A stretch of DNA of 64,000 bases. Origin: Corynebacterium jeikeium (lineage in GTDB: Bacteria > Actinomycetota > Actinomycetes > Mycobacteriales > Mycobacteriaceae). Position 1 is the stretch's first letter. Every line of letters begins with the position of its first letter. Below the pieces are notes generated by a model, which was not told where the DNA came from, made no database searches, and saw only the letters and a program-made list of their open reading frames with translations. Below are positions 46,016-54,898 of this stretch, one piece after another. The position numbers were made by a program, and so were the translations under genes. The stretch spans positions 1,426,001-1,490,000 of the forward strand of contig CP033784.1 in NCBI GenBank assembly GCA_003955985.1. The letters run 5' to 3'.

Positions 46016-46929
46016 CGCCTACGCCCGATTCGTCTTTCGATTGGCGTGAAGCCAAAGCAAGGCATATCGCCCGCGTCGATGTCCTGACCCGCGACCGCCT
46101 GTCCCGTCGCAGTCGCGGCCAGCGCCACCCGGTCTGGGACTTCATCTTCGAGTACTACCCCGTTAAACCCGGCCAACTCCGCCGCTGGTCACCGGGCATC
46201 GGCGTAGATCTTCCCGGTGCGACGGCCAAAGACATCAGTCACCTGAAGTTCTTTACCCTCGACACGGACGACACTACCGATAGCCCTGCCCGCAAGGAGC
46301 CCACCGATACCGCCTCTGGGACGGCGCGCATGGATGTTTCGGCGTACGTCGATAAGCGAGGTACGACGGTGGCGTACATCGGCAATCTGTTGCGTTCGAC
46401 GCGCGCGAATCCGGCGCACTTTGACTGCTTTGGCCTGCATGAATGGGCGATGGTGTATCGCCAGCCCGAGCATCGTCACCCGGAGCCCCTGCGGCTGGGT
46501 CAGGCAGGCACGGACGAGGTCGTCGAGGCCCACACGGTTCGATGTACGCACTTCGACGCCTTCCGTTTCTTCACGCCCGACGCCGTGCCGCTCAACGAGT
46601 TTGCCCCGACGCGCGAGACACAGCCGCACTGTGAGCAGATGGGGTGTCTGCACGCCAACATGGACTTGTATAAATGGGCGACCAAGCTCGGCGAGGCGGT
46701 CCCCGGCGACCTGTGGCTGGATACTTTCGAGCTCGCGTGCAGTGCCCGTGAGTTGGATATGCGCGCCGCTCCCTACGATCTGCGGGATTGGGGTTTTGCG
46801 CCCATTCGCATCGAAACGCCCGAAGGCAAGGCCGAGTACGTCCGCCGCCAGCGTGAGCTCAGCGCGCGTGCCGATGTTCTGCGCGGCCGTCTTCTCGAAG
46901 TGGTAGATGTCGCCTTGTCCACGCAGTAA
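46012..46929 (+). CDS. Conserved actinobacterial protein, usually labelled 3-methyladenine DNA glycosylase
   Basis: 305 residues. It matches the long-standing actinobacterial label 3-methyladenine DNA glycosylase, but I see no HhH-GPD or AlkA-type active site, so the function is not verified. Conserved-looking stretches are HPVWDFIFEYYPVKPGQLRRWSPGIG near 41, HFDCFGLHEWAMVY near 138 and HTVRCTHFDAFRFF near 171, rich in His and Asp. The start GTG overlaps the CNNM stop, so it may serve the membrane-protein operon. Confidence 0.6.
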   Translation: MTPTPDSSFDWREAKARHIARVDVLTRDRLSRRSRGQRHPVWDFIFEYYPVKPGQLRRWSPGIGVDLPGATAKDISHLKFFTLDTDDTTDSPARKEPTDTASGTARMDVSAYVDKRGTTVAYIGNLLRSTRANPAHFDCFGLHEWAMVYRQPEHRHPEPLRLGQAGTDEVVEAHTVRCTHFDAFRFFTPDAVPLNEFAPTRETQPHCEQMGCLHANMDLYKWATKLGEAVPGDLWLDTFELACSARELDMRAAPYDLRDWGFAPIRIETPEGKAEYVRRQRELSARADVLRGRLLEVVDVALSTQ

Positions 46930-47026
46930 AGTTGGCAGGAGTTACGTGCGCGTTTGTGCTTTACGACGAGGTCTGCTGCGAGTCGACAGTGCCGAGCACA
47001 CTCAGCATAGAAAGGGCTAGAACGAC

Positions 47027-48625
47027 ATGGGACGACACGCCTCGGGAGAGAACAACTATCGAGTGGCTAAGGGGCCTTTTATTGCCGTCTTGGTGGTAAT
47101 TGTTCTGGTGGCTGCGGTTTTTGCCTGGGTTAATCTGCGCAAGAGCAACGATTCGTCGATTGATGCTGACCGTGCACGGTGTACGAAGGGTGACCTGACG
47201 CTGGTGGTGACCGCTGATCCTGCTGCGGTGGGCTCGGCACAGAAGCTTGTGCAGGACTATGGCGAGTCGAATCCCGTGGTGAGGGACTTCTGTGTGCGGC
47301 CACAGATTACGGTGGCGGGCTCGCAGGAGGTTGTGAACGCCCTGACTGAGGCTGGCGGTGCTGAAGCTGGTGAGGGAGCTCCGGAGGACCCCGCTGCGGA
47401 TGAAGCTGGTACCGGAATTATGACTCCGGGCGTCTGGATTCCCGCCGATATCTCTTTCGTGGACCAGGCGAAGAACTCGGACAAGGTCAAGGTCAACAAC
47501 CCCAAGACGTGGTTGCCGCCGATTGCCAGCGGCGTGGCCTTCACAACCAATCGTGCTGACCAGCTGAACAACGCCACTTGGGAAGAGCTTGCGGGATTGC
47601 GCGTGGCCGCCCCCGGTGGCTCCGATGCGGCACTGTCTGCGGTGATCAGTGCTCGACTTGGCGGTGGCCCGGATGTCGCTCGCGAACGCGCGGGCTTGGG
47701 TGAGGTCTACACCTCCAATACTCTGCTGACCATGCTCAGCCAGAACGTCGCTGATTTCGACGGCGTGGCCGCGACCCAGCCCATGCTGCAGATGGCCGGC
47801 GAGGGGCTGAAGCTGGTCTCCCCTGCGGATGCACCCCAGTTGCACGCGCCAGTTGTCACCTTTGGCTCCGGCGGCAAGATTGACGAGAACACGGCTCGCG
47901 CGGCCGAGGACTTCCGGAACTTCGCAGCAGATCATGGCGCCGACGGCGAAGCTGCTGAGAGCACTTTCAGCCCTGAAGTAGCGGAGAACTTTGGAGTGCT
48001 CTCGCAGATTCAGACGGATTCTTTTGCGCTGCCGCCAGCACTGGAGCAGCCGGACGCGCAACAGCCCGCAACTGCGGTGGGTTCGGCGCTCCTGCTCGCT
48101 GACACCTCCGAGGGCGTCGATGTTGGGGCGCTGTCTGCGGCACTTTCCGGCGCTATCGATGCGGCACCTGGTGGCCGCTACGGCCTGTGGACATTCGCAC
48201 CTGAGGTGAACCGTCTCGCGGAACTTCCCGCGCCCGATGACGAGGCCAACAACGGCGCGAACGCCGTAAAGGGGTCGCTGGCCGAACTTCCGGCTGGTGG
48301 TGAGGCACAGTTCTGGCCAGCGCTTATCGATGCCTACCAGGCCGCCCGCGACACCTACTCCCCTGACAAGCCGAACCGTCTCGTCGTGCTCACCTCTGGT
48401 CGCGATGCCTCGGGCGCCGATGCCGCCGAGTCTGTCGAGAGGATCAAGGAACTCATTAGCCCGGACCGCCCGGTAACGATTGAGGTCATCGTGCTTCCCG
48501 ACGGGGACAGCTCCAGCCCCGAGCTGCAGGAAGTGGCAAATATGACTACTGGCTCTCTGCGCATTGCGGCCGACTACGGCGCTGGCCTGGCCTCTCAGCT
48601 GGCTGCGGCTATCGGTACGGAGTAA
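47027..48625 (+). CDS. Membrane-anchored binding-protein-like and vWA-like domain protein
   Basis: 532 residues. A membrane helix at about 17-37 is followed by an extracytoplasmic periplasmic-binding-like domain (to ~300, LTLVVTADPAAVGSAQKLVQDYG, AAPGGSDAALSAVISARLGGGP). A vWA-like domain follows (~345-532, ALLLADTSEGVDVGALSAALSGAI, RLVVLTSGRDASG). The MIDAS-like DTSEG lacks the second Ser of DxSxS, so metal binding is uncertain. No ABC partners are adjacent. A terminator follows. Ligand and role unknown. Confidence 0.8.
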   Translation: MGRHASGENNYRVAKGPFIAVLVVIVLVAAVFAWVNLRKSNDSSIDADRARCTKGDLTLVVTADPAAVGSAQKLVQDYGESNPVVRDFCVRPQITVAGSQEVVNALTEAGGAEAGEGAPEDPAADEAGTGIMTPGVWIPADISFVDQAKNSDKVKVNNPKTWLPPIASGVAFTTNRADQLNNATWEELAGLRVAAPGGSDAALSAVISARLGGGPDVARERAGLGEVYTSNTLLTMLSQNVADFDGVAATQPMLQMAGEGLKLVSPADAPQLHAPVVTFGSGGKIDENTARAAEDFRNFAADHGADGEAAESTFSPEVAENFGVLSQIQTDSFALPPALEQPDAQQPATAVGSALLLADTSEGVDVGALSAALSGAIDAAPGGRYGLWTFAPEVNRLAELPAPDDEANNGANAVKGSLAELPAGGEAQFWPALIDAYQAARDTYSPDKPNRLVVLTSGRDASGADAAESVERIKELISPDRPVTIEVIVLPDGDSSSPELQEVANMTTGSLRIAADYGAGLASQLAAAIGTE

Positions 48626-48630
48626 GTAGC

Positions 48631-48703
48631 AAAAAACCGCCTCCATCTGGTCCAACCTCGGGAGAGGAAAAACGGAACCAGTTGTGGAAGGCGGTTTTTG
48701 TTT
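48631..48703 (+). terminator. Rho-independent terminator after the vWA gene
   Basis: A long stem pairs AAAACCGCCTCCATCTGGT with ACCAGTTGTGGAAGGCGGTTTT with a few mismatches, around a ~26-nt loop, followed by TTTTTG. It starts 5 bp after the stop codon. Confidence 0.85.
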
Positions 48704-48770
48704 AGCTTGTTTCGGCTATTTGAGCGGAGGCCATAACAGCGACGCCGCTATTCAGCCATACAATTGCCTG

Positions 48771-49370
48771 TTAGGAGATGCGACGGCGACGACGCTCAGC
48801 CAGCTCATCGATGCCAGTACCTGGGTTCTCCTGAGTACCGTCGATACGCTCGGACGGGAAGGAGGCGATGGTGCCAGTCAGTTCCTTCATAATGCCCGGG
48901 ACAGCAATGCCGAACACTCCCTGGCCACCGTTGAGCAGGTCGATGACCTCTTCATTGGAGCGGCACTGGTAGACGGTGCGACCGTCGGAAACCAGCGTGA
49001 TGGTAGCCAGGTCATCGACGCCGAGGTCACGCAGGCGATCGACAGCCAGACGGATGTTCTGCAGGGAAATACCGGTGTCCAGCAGACCGCGGACAATCTT
49101 CAAAACGAGGATGTCACGGAAGGAGTACAGACGCTGGGTACCTGACCCCTTGGCGGTACGAATAGAAGGCTCCACCAGCTTGGTGCGTGCCCAGTAGTCC
49201 AGCTGGCGGTAAGAAATGCCCGCTACCTGACATGCGATAGGAACGCGGTAGCCAACCTGCTCGTCCGGTCCCATGTCGAACAGGGATTCCTGGACCGCGC
49301 GCGGCTCTTGCGAGTCCGACGCACGGAGCTCATTGTCGCCAAAGAGCGAACCGCTGTTGTCGTCGACCAT
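48771..49370 (-). CDS. MerR-family regulator (Rv1830-like)
   Basis: 199 residues. MerR helix-turn-helix (YRVPIACQVAGISYRQLDYWARTKLVEPSIRTAKGSGTQRLYSFRDILVLKIVRGLLDTGISLQNI) at ~40-105, then a C-terminal domain without cysteine metal sites. Gene order merR / DUF151 / merR / FHA matches mycobacterial Rv1830-Rv1827. CGGGAG precedes the ATG. A 27-bp palindrome lies upstream at 49461-49487. Effector unknown. Confidence 0.9.
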   Translation of the reverse strand: MVDDNSGSLFGDNELRASDSQEPRAVQESLFDMGPDEQVGYRVPIACQVAGISYRQLDYWARTKLVEPSIRTAKGSGTQRLYSFRDILVLKIVRGLLDTGISLQNIRLAVDRLRDLGVDDLATITLVSDGRTVYQCRSNEEVIDLLNGGQGVFGIAVPGIMKELTGTIASFPSERIDGTQENPGTGIDELAERRRRRIS

Positions 49371-49460
49371 ATAAATTCTCCCGAGGTAGTTTCACTGCCG
49401 TTATTTATCTTTCGCCAAGGCTAATCGGCTGTCAATACATCACAGCACGACACGCCGAAT

Positions 49461-49487
49461 CTCTAAACCTAAAGTTAAGGTTTAGAG
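49461..49487. promoter_or_regulatory. Palindrome with 10-bp perfect arms upstream of merR (49370)
   Basis: CTCTAAACCT (49461-49470) and AGGTTTAGAG (49478-49487) are exact inverted copies around a 7-bp spacer. The inner ACCT...AGGT resembles MerR-type operators. TTGACA (minus strand, 49430-49435) lies between it and the gene as a -35. The rest of the 292-bp gap to the nuclease gene has only weak repeats. Confidence 0.5.
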
Positions 49488-49662
49488 TTTGGAGCCGCAG
49501 TTTCCCCAGCTCAAGCACAACCCTGGAGCAAAACCACAGGACGGGATGAAACTATAACTTCCGAAAAGTTACCCCTTTTATGGGGTCATTCAGCGACACG
49601 CCGGAGGAAATAAGCGTCACAACTACCCCAAAAGTAGCCAGTTATTCACTCCAGTCACACGT

Positions 49663-50262
49663 TTAACGGTCGCCATCGGAAGCTGAATCGGCGCCACCGT
49701 CGGCTTCACCATCAGACTTCTTGTCCTCCGCATCACCATGCGGCTCGGCGAAGTAGTCAGCATCAATACTGTCGAGAAATTCAGCAAACTCCGACACCGA
49801 TGCCTCGACAGAGTCGGTCTCCGTATCGTCGGTAAGCGAACCGCCATTGGTAGCGACAAGACGCGCCGACACCGACGTGGCGTCGAGCACATCGCGCGCA
49901 ACATACAGCGGGACCTCAAGCTCGCTGGCGATAAGGATTAGGTCGGAGGGGCGCATATCAATCTCTGCGCCACCTTCGAGCACCAGGCTGGCGATGAAAA
50001 CGCCCTCATGCACGCCCGTAATCTGGCCACGTAGGGCGCTCTGCCCCACCATGTCCAGCGTGTCGACAAAGACGTCATGCATGCCCGGGCGACGCTGCGT
50101 AGCGCCGGTCTCGCGGGCGGAGTACTCCGTCGCCGTCGCCAAATCAATCCAAATCGGGATAATCCGGTTAGTCTCTTCGGCATGCAGGAGCAGTACCGGA
50201 TCGTCCTCAGGAGGATGCGCCATCCAGTCTAGAAACTTGACTTCTACGAGTTTTTCGTCCAT
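49663..50262 (-). CDS. DUF151 bifunctional nuclease-family protein
   Basis: 199 residues. The DUF151 core (LLLHAEETNRIIPIWIDLATATEYS, then PGMHDVFVDTLDMVGQSALRGQITGVHEGVFIASLVLEGG) matches a family reported as a bifunctional DNase/RNase in plants and as Rv1829-like in mycobacteria. The C-terminal ~50 residues are acidic and low-complexity. TACAAT (minus, 50273-50278) precedes the ATG by 10 nt. It sits 46 bp after the preceding merR gene on the same strand. Confidence 0.87.
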   Translation of the reverse strand: MDEKLVEVKFLDWMAHPPEDDPVLLLHAEETNRIIPIWIDLATATEYSARETGATQRRPGMHDVFVDTLDMVGQSALRGQITGVHEGVFIASLVLEGGAEIDMRPSDLILIASELEVPLYVARDVLDATSVSARLVATNGGSLTDDTETDSVEASVSEFAEFLDSIDADYFAEPHGDAEDKKSDGEADGGADSASDGDR

Positions 50263-50307
50263 AACAGCGATAATTGTAGCGAGCCGCTATTCACGCGCGA
50301 CTACTGA

Positions 50308-51066
50308 CTACTTCCCCAGATCTTTGTTGACCTGGCGCTTGACCAACGTGCCGTGCAGCGTGACCATCAGCGCGGTCATCTCACGGCCCATTTCCACAGC
50401 CTTCTGCTTGCCACTAGCCGCACGCGACTTACTCAGCGGACTAGCTGCCAGCGACACCAAATCAGCCTCACGGGTCGCAGCGGTACGCACAGTTTTGAGG
50501 TGGCGGGCATCCAGGCCGAACTCAGCCAGCTTGACTGCCGTCTCAGTGATGAGCAGGTCATCGCCGTCGAACATGTTCAGCGTATCCGGAGTAATCAGGC
50601 CGACGCGGACCAGCTCAGTGATGAACTTCTCGCTAGCGCCGGTGCGCTCTGCCAGCTCCGCCTGCGTCAGCGAGACCACTGCAGCTTCGCGGAACTGATC
50701 CGCCGTCACCAGTGGAGTAACCGAAGCCAGACCGTCGCCGCCAGCGTTGCCCGCATCAATTTCGTCGAGCTGCTCTTTAATAACCTTCAGCGGCAAGTAG
50801 TTATCGCGCTGAACGGTCAGAATGTAGCGCAGACGGTCAATGTCCGCTTGGCTGTAGCGACGATAGCCCGAGGAACTACGCGACGGGCACAGCAGCCCTT
50901 CCGACTCGAGAAAACGAATTTTGGACAGCGTTACATCAGGGAACTCAACCTTGACTTCCTTCAGCACAGCACCGATGGTCTTCTTCTTGCCCACCGAGCG
51001 TGCTTGCTTCGCAGTGCTTTCCGACGAAGTCGGCTGCGAAACTGCTGATTTGCGTACTGCTGCCAC
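50308..51066 (-). CDS. MerR-family regulator (Rv1828-like)
   Basis: 252 residues. A ~30-residue basic N-terminal tail, then a MerR helix-turn-helix (TIGAVLKEVKVEFPDVTLSKIRFLESEGLLCPSRSSSGYRRYSQADIDRLRYIL) and a C-terminal sensing domain. Rv1828 homologues lie directly next to the FHA protein gene, as here. Start is GTG at 51066, with GGAAAAG upstream. The C-terminus (LSKSRAASGKQKAVEMG) is basic. Target and effector not known from sequence. Confidence 0.9.
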   Translation of the reverse strand: MAAVRKSAVSQPTSSESTAKQARSVGKKKTIGAVLKEVKVEFPDVTLSKIRFLESEGLLCPSRSSSGYRRYSQADIDRLRYILTVQRDNYLPLKVIKEQLDEIDAGNAGGDGLASVTPLVTADQFREAAVVSLTQAELAERTGASEKFITELVRVGLITPDTLNMFDGDDLLITETAVKLAEFGLDARHLKTVRTAATREADLVSLAASPLSKSRAASGKQKAVEMGREMTALMVTLHGTLVKRQVNKDLGK

Positions 51067-51088
51067 TGGTCTTTTCCGAGCCTTTACA

Positions 51089-51127
51089 AAAATAAGGGGT
51101 TAATGCCGACAGGTGCCGACATTAACC
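51089..51127 (-). terminator. Rho-independent terminator or attenuator between odhI and merR
   Basis: On the minus strand GGTTAATG (51120-51127) pairs with CATTAACC (51098-51105), followed by CCTTATTTTTG. It starts 10 bp after the odhI stop and 30 bp before merR, so odhI is probably monocistronic in part. Confidence 0.75.
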
Positions 51128-51136
51128 GATGTCGAA

Positions 51137-51562
51137 TTAGTTACCGATCAGGAAGACGAGGCGGAACTTACCGACCTGAACCTCGTCACCATTAGCCAGA
51201 ACCGCGGAGTTCTTCGGCTCGCGGTTAACGTAGGTACCGTTCAGCGATCCCACGTCGACGACCTCGTAGGAGTCACCGTTCTTGCGGAACTCTGCGTGAC
51301 GACGGGAAACAGTCACATCATCGAGGAAGATGTCGCTGTCCGGGTGACGACCAGCGGTGGTGACTGCCTGATCGAGCAGGAAACGCGAACCCGCATTTGG
51401 CCCCCGCTTGACAACCAAGAGTGCCGAGCCCGCCGGAAGTCCTTCAACACCGGAGACCGTGGAGTCCGTGTTAGAGCCGGACTCCATTTCCTTCAGCAAA
51501 TCTGCACGGAAGACCGAGGTGGTCTCGACCGATGCCTCTGGCTGGCCGCTATTGCTAGTCAT
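51137..51562 (-). CDS. odhI: FHA-domain inhibitor of 2-oxoglutarate dehydrogenase, OdhI/GarA
   Basis: 141 residues. The N-terminal VETTSVFRADLL carries the two phosphorylation threonines (T14, T15) of the OdhI/GarA family, which PknG and PknA/B target in relatives. The FHA domain (about 47-130) has GRHPDSDIF, SRRHAEF and NGTYVN, which bind phosphothreonine. Unphosphorylated OdhI inhibits the 2-oxoglutarate dehydrogenase complex and thereby steers carbon to glutamate. GGAGGG precedes the ATG; a TATTAT -10 and three repeated octamers lie upstream. Confidence 0.96.
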   Translation of the reverse strand: MTSNSGQPEASVETTSVFRADLLKEMESGSNTDSTVSGVEGLPAGSALLVVKRGPNAGSRFLLDQAVTTAGRHPDSDIFLDDVTVSRRHAEFRKNGDSYEVVDVGSLNGTYVNREPKNSAVLANGDEVQVGKFRLVFLIGN

Positions 51563-51610
51563 ATCTTTCCCTCCGGGATAACCTTGGGCGATTTACTCGT
51601 TACTTTTTAG

Positions 51611-51616
51611 ATAATA
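51611..51616 (-). promoter_or_regulatory. -10 element of the odhI promoter
   Basis: TATTAT on the minus strand, about 50 bp before the odhI ATG, gives a leader of about 42 nt that ends with GGAGGG. The -35 position overlaps the first octamer box. Confidence 0.6.
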
Positions 51617-51632
51617 GCGCCCCAACCGCTTT

Positions 51633-51695
51633 CATGTTGTTATCTAATCCCAACCATGTTGTGACGCAGCTCACCGACAGGGTATGTACAACATG
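51633..51695. repeat. Three CATGTTGT octamer boxes at the odhI promoter
   Basis: CATGTTGT occurs at 51633-51640 and 51655-51662 and inverted (ACAACATG) at 51688-51695. The first two start 22 bp apart, about two helical turns, and the first overlaps the odhI -35. They occupy much of the 238-bp gap between secA2 and odhI. Confidence 0.6.
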
Positions 51696-51800
51696 ATTGA
51701 TATGCGTAAATACCGACATCTGAGAGCTTTCTCTGTGGGTGTACCTAGGCCGGTCACCTGAGAAATATTTTCAAATTGTTACCAAACTTGTGGTTACGGC

Positions 51801-54080
51801 TTACCTAAACATCGCGGCAATCGAGCCGACGACCGAGCCACCACCATTGCTCAATGGGTTGTCGTTGACCATGTAAGTCCACGTCGAGCTCGGGCGAGCA
51901 AGACCCGTGTCCTCCAGATGTGCGCCTTCGCCGTCGATTTCGACCTCCTGGAAGGTCTGCACCGACTCGGTAACGGCATTGTTCACCAGGTTCTTAAAGG
52001 CGCCGATGGCGGCGCGGTGGAACTCATCAATGGGGCTTTCCTTAGCCAGCGCGCGCAGGTGAATCGACTCCCGCAGGTCATCCAGATCCGCCAGGTGGTC
52101 TGACCATCCGCGATCCAGGTGGCTCAGCATGATTTCCCGGGCAGCATCCTCGGCGACATCGCGCCCGACTACGGATTCGACTTCCTTGGCCCGCGCCGAT
52201 GCCAACTTGGACAGTTCTTCCCAGGCTGCATTAGTAGTCAGCAGTTTCTCCCGGCGCTCATCCAGAATCTCGCGCTGGTCACCGATGAGCTTGTTGTACT
52301 TCCACGTCGTCGCATGAATCGACAGCATGGTCGCCTCTGTCACTCGCTGTGCGCGGTCGATGAACTGGTATGCCCTCTTATCCCGGACACGGCCATCATC
52401 CTCGGGCAGCACGCTCAGCGTCTCGCCAGCAGCGCCCTCGGAAATCACCGGATCATCCAGGGAGACAAAGAACACCGACGAGCCCGGATCGCCTTGGCGC
52501 CCGGCGCGGCCACGCAGCTGATTGTCCAGTCGGTCAGTGCGGTGCTTGCCCAGGCCAATAACGCATAGTCCACCGCGTTCGACCACCGCATCTCGGTTGG
52601 ATTCATCTGCCCCACCGAGGCGGATGTCGGTTCCTCGTCCGGCCATCTGGGTGGACACCGTCACGCGGCCAATATCGCCAGCATTGGCGATGACCTGGGC
52701 CTCCAGCTCGTCATTTTTCGCGTTCAGCACCGAGGATTCGATGCCGCGCAGGACCAGCGCATCGGCTAGTCGTTCCGATTCCGCCACGTCACGGGTGCCT
52801 ACGAGTATTGGTCGACCAGTGCCGTTGAGTTCCACGACCTCGTCGACAAGCGCGGCGAACGCGTCGTCGGTGGTGGCGTAGATGCGGTCGGGCTCGTCGT
52901 CACGAATGCATGGGACGTTGGGTTCGATGACGGAGACGTGAAGTCCGTAGAACTCGCGGAACTGGTCTCCTGCGGAGGTGGCGGTGCCGGTCATGCCGCA
53001 GGTGATGTCATAGCGGCCGACGAGTTGCTGGATGGTCATGGAGTCGAGGATGCGACCGCCCTCCGAGACCTGCAGCCCCTCCTTGGCCTCTACCGCTGCT
53101 TGCAGACCGTCCGGCCAGCGCTGCAGTTCCGCCACGCGTCCCTTCGAGGCGTCGATGAGCTGTACCTTGCCGTCGCGCACGATGTAGTCGACATCGCGCT
53201 GCAGCAACTCGTGGGCGTGCAGTGCAACGTTGACCTGAACCAGGGTGGTGCCGACATGTTCGGCGTCGTACAGTGAGCCGATGCCAAGCAGCCGTTCGAC
53301 GCGTGCGGCGCCGGTATCGGTGAGGAAGACGTTGCGACGACCTTCGTCGACGGTGTAGTCGTCGCCGAGCTGCAGGCGGCGCACCACGTCGGTGATCTGT
53401 CCGGTCGGTGCTGTGCCCGGCTCATTGCCGGCAAGCACGAGCGGGACCAGCGCTTCATCGACCAACACGGAGTCGGCCTCGTCGATGATCGCGACATCAG
53501 CGGGCGACTGCACGCGGTCTTCGATGGTCGGCGCGCAGCGGTCGCGCAGAACGTCGAAGCCGAGTTCGTTGACGGCGGCGTAGACGATGTCTGCCGCATA
53601 TGCTTTACGACGCTCCCCCGGTCCCTCCTGCGGCGAAATAGCCGACACCGAGAGGCCTAGGAACCCGAACAGAGGTTGCATCCACTGCGCGTCGCGGCCT
53701 GCGAGGTAGTCGTTGACGGTCACCGAATGCACGCGGTGGCCACGCAGCGCGAACCCTGCTGCAGCCAGGGCGCCGGAGAGGGTCTTGCCCTCACCAGTGG
53801 CCATCTGGACGACGTCTCCCTCCATGAGCGCCAGTGCGCCTTGCAGCTGCACATCGAAGGGGCGCATGGACAGGGTGCGCTGGGAGACTTCGCGGAGCGC
53901 GGCTAAAAGCTCCGGTGCGTCGGTGGCGTGTTGGCGGGTGAAGTCGGCGAGGTCGACGTCGGAAAGCGCCTGTACCTGCGACTCGAGCTCAGCGGCGCGT
54001 GCCACCAGCCCTACGCTGCGTTTTTGGTTGCGCCCCTGCTTGCCGCTAAGAGCCTTCCAAAACCAATTAAACCCAGCCAT
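51801..54080 (-). CDS. secA2: Accessory Sec system translocase ATPase SecA2
   Basis: 759 residues, shorter than housekeeping SecA (about 850). Walker A is MATGEGKTLSGALAAAG near 92, DEAD is IIDEADSVLVDEALVPLVL, and the helicase motif region includes MAGRGTDIRLGG and RGRAGRQGDPGSS. It lacks the C-terminal Zn/SecB tail. It exports a limited set of proteins through SecYEG in actinobacteria. In mycobacteria secA2 lies close to the FHA/merR genes, as here. Confidence 0.95.
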   Translation of the reverse strand: MAGFNWFWKALSGKQGRNQKRSVGLVARAAELESQVQALSDVDLADFTRQHATDAPELLAALREVSQRTLSMRPFDVQLQGALALMEGDVVQMATGEGKTLSGALAAAGFALRGHRVHSVTVNDYLAGRDAQWMQPLFGFLGLSVSAISPQEGPGERRKAYAADIVYAAVNELGFDVLRDRCAPTIEDRVQSPADVAIIDEADSVLVDEALVPLVLAGNEPGTAPTGQITDVVRRLQLGDDYTVDEGRRNVFLTDTGAARVERLLGIGSLYDAEHVGTTLVQVNVALHAHELLQRDVDYIVRDGKVQLIDASKGRVAELQRWPDGLQAAVEAKEGLQVSEGGRILDSMTIQQLVGRYDITCGMTGTATSAGDQFREFYGLHVSVIEPNVPCIRDDEPDRIYATTDDAFAALVDEVVELNGTGRPILVGTRDVAESERLADALVLRGIESSVLNAKNDELEAQVIANAGDIGRVTVSTQMAGRGTDIRLGGADESNRDAVVERGGLCVIGLGKHRTDRLDNQLRGRAGRQGDPGSSVFFVSLDDPVISEGAAGETLSVLPEDDGRVRDKRAYQFIDRAQRVTEATMLSIHATTWKYNKLIGDQREILDERREKLLTTNAAWEELSKLASARAKEVESVVGRDVAEDAAREIMLSHLDRGWSDHLADLDDLRESIHLRALAKESPIDEFHRAAIGAFKNLVNNAVTESVQTFQEVEIDGEGAHLEDTGLARPSSTWTYMVNDNPLSNGGGSVVGSIAAMFR

Positions 54081-54270
54081 CTTCTACCCTTCCTGCGCGC
54101 GTGTGGTTGTCGGCGCGTTCTGACTCACCAGAGTAATCAATCTGGGCCGGCCTTCGGAGTGTCAATCGCCGCCAGCGAATTTGCACCATATGTCTTTAGT
54201 CACATCTTGAGTTTGAAACAATGGGTTTAACACTTGATGCGAGCAATTTTCGGAAGGACTTGAATCCCCT

Positions 54271-54744
54271 ATGGCAATCGAATTCATCCCCACCGCTGAC
54301 CTGGTTGACGAGATCGGCCCGGACGTGCGTTCCTGCGATACCCAGATGCGTAACCTCGGCGGTCGCCTGGAGTTCTGCGGCAAGATCTCCACGGTCAAGT
54401 GCTTCCAGGACAACGCGCTGCTGAAGAAGGTTCTCTCCGAGCCGTCTGAAGGCGGTGTCCTCGTCATCGACGGTGACGCTTCTGTGCACACGGCTCTGGT
54501 CGGTGACGTTATTGCGGGGCTCGGCAAGGACAATGGCTGGGCTGGCGTGGTCGTCAACGGCGCGATTCGCGACTCCAAGCTGATTGGCGAGATGGACTTC
54601 GGCTGCAAGGCGCTTGGCACCAACCCGCGCAAGTCCACCAAGACCGGCGAGGGCGAGCGCGACGTCGTTGTCTCCTTCGGCGGCATTGACTTCGTTCCGG
54701 GCGAGACGCTCTACGCTGACTCCGACGGTATTGTCGTGCGCTAG
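54271..54744 (+). CDS. rraA: RraA-family protein
   Basis: 157 residues, full RraA length: [59 protein letters not shown] and the closing [13 protein letters not shown]. RraA in E. coli binds RNase E and inhibits it; others in the family are aldolases (HMG/CHA), and the role here is inferred. It is divergent from secA2 across 190 bp. An IS element now separates it from the downstream terminator. Confidence 0.9.
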   Translation: MAIEFIPTADLVDEIGPDVRSCDTQMRNLGGRLEFCGKISTVKCFQDNALLKKVLSEPSEGGVLVIDGDASVHTALVGDVIAGLGKDNGWAGVVVNGAIRDSKLIGEMDFGCKALGTNPRKSTKTGEGERDVVVSFGGIDFVPGETLYADSDGIVVR

Positions 54745-54789
54745 TGCGCTTGTGCGCTAGACGGCAGACAAAACCGCAAGCAATAGCCG

Positions 54790-54797
54790 TAAACAAA
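54790..54797. repeat. Left copy of the 8-bp target site duplication
   Basis: TAAACAAA directly precedes the left end of the IS; an identical copy follows its right end (56204-56211). Confidence 0.9.
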
Positions 54798-54821
54798 GGG
54801 TTAAGTGACAAAAAGTGTGTC
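54798..54821. repeat. Left terminal inverted repeat of the IS
   Basis: 24 bp, exactly complementary to the right end. Confidence 0.9.
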
Positions 54822-54855
54822 TGATTTTCAGCCTATTTGCTGGTCAGGCCGCATA

Positions 54856-54898
54856 AAACGGGCTTATATAAGGTTCCAGACCTTATTCAGGCCCGTTT
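54856..54898 (+). terminator. Hairpin inside the IS left end, before the transposase
   Basis: AAACGGGC pairs with GCCCGTTT, with an inner ATAAGGT/ACCTTAT stem, followed by TTTCTTGCTC. It may stop read-through from rraA into the IS. It is one reason to start the transposase after it. Confidence 0.6.

Noticed and set aside
46961..48655. 564-codon open frame antisense to the vWA gene
   Set aside because: It spans the forward gene and its terminator and has no protein features.
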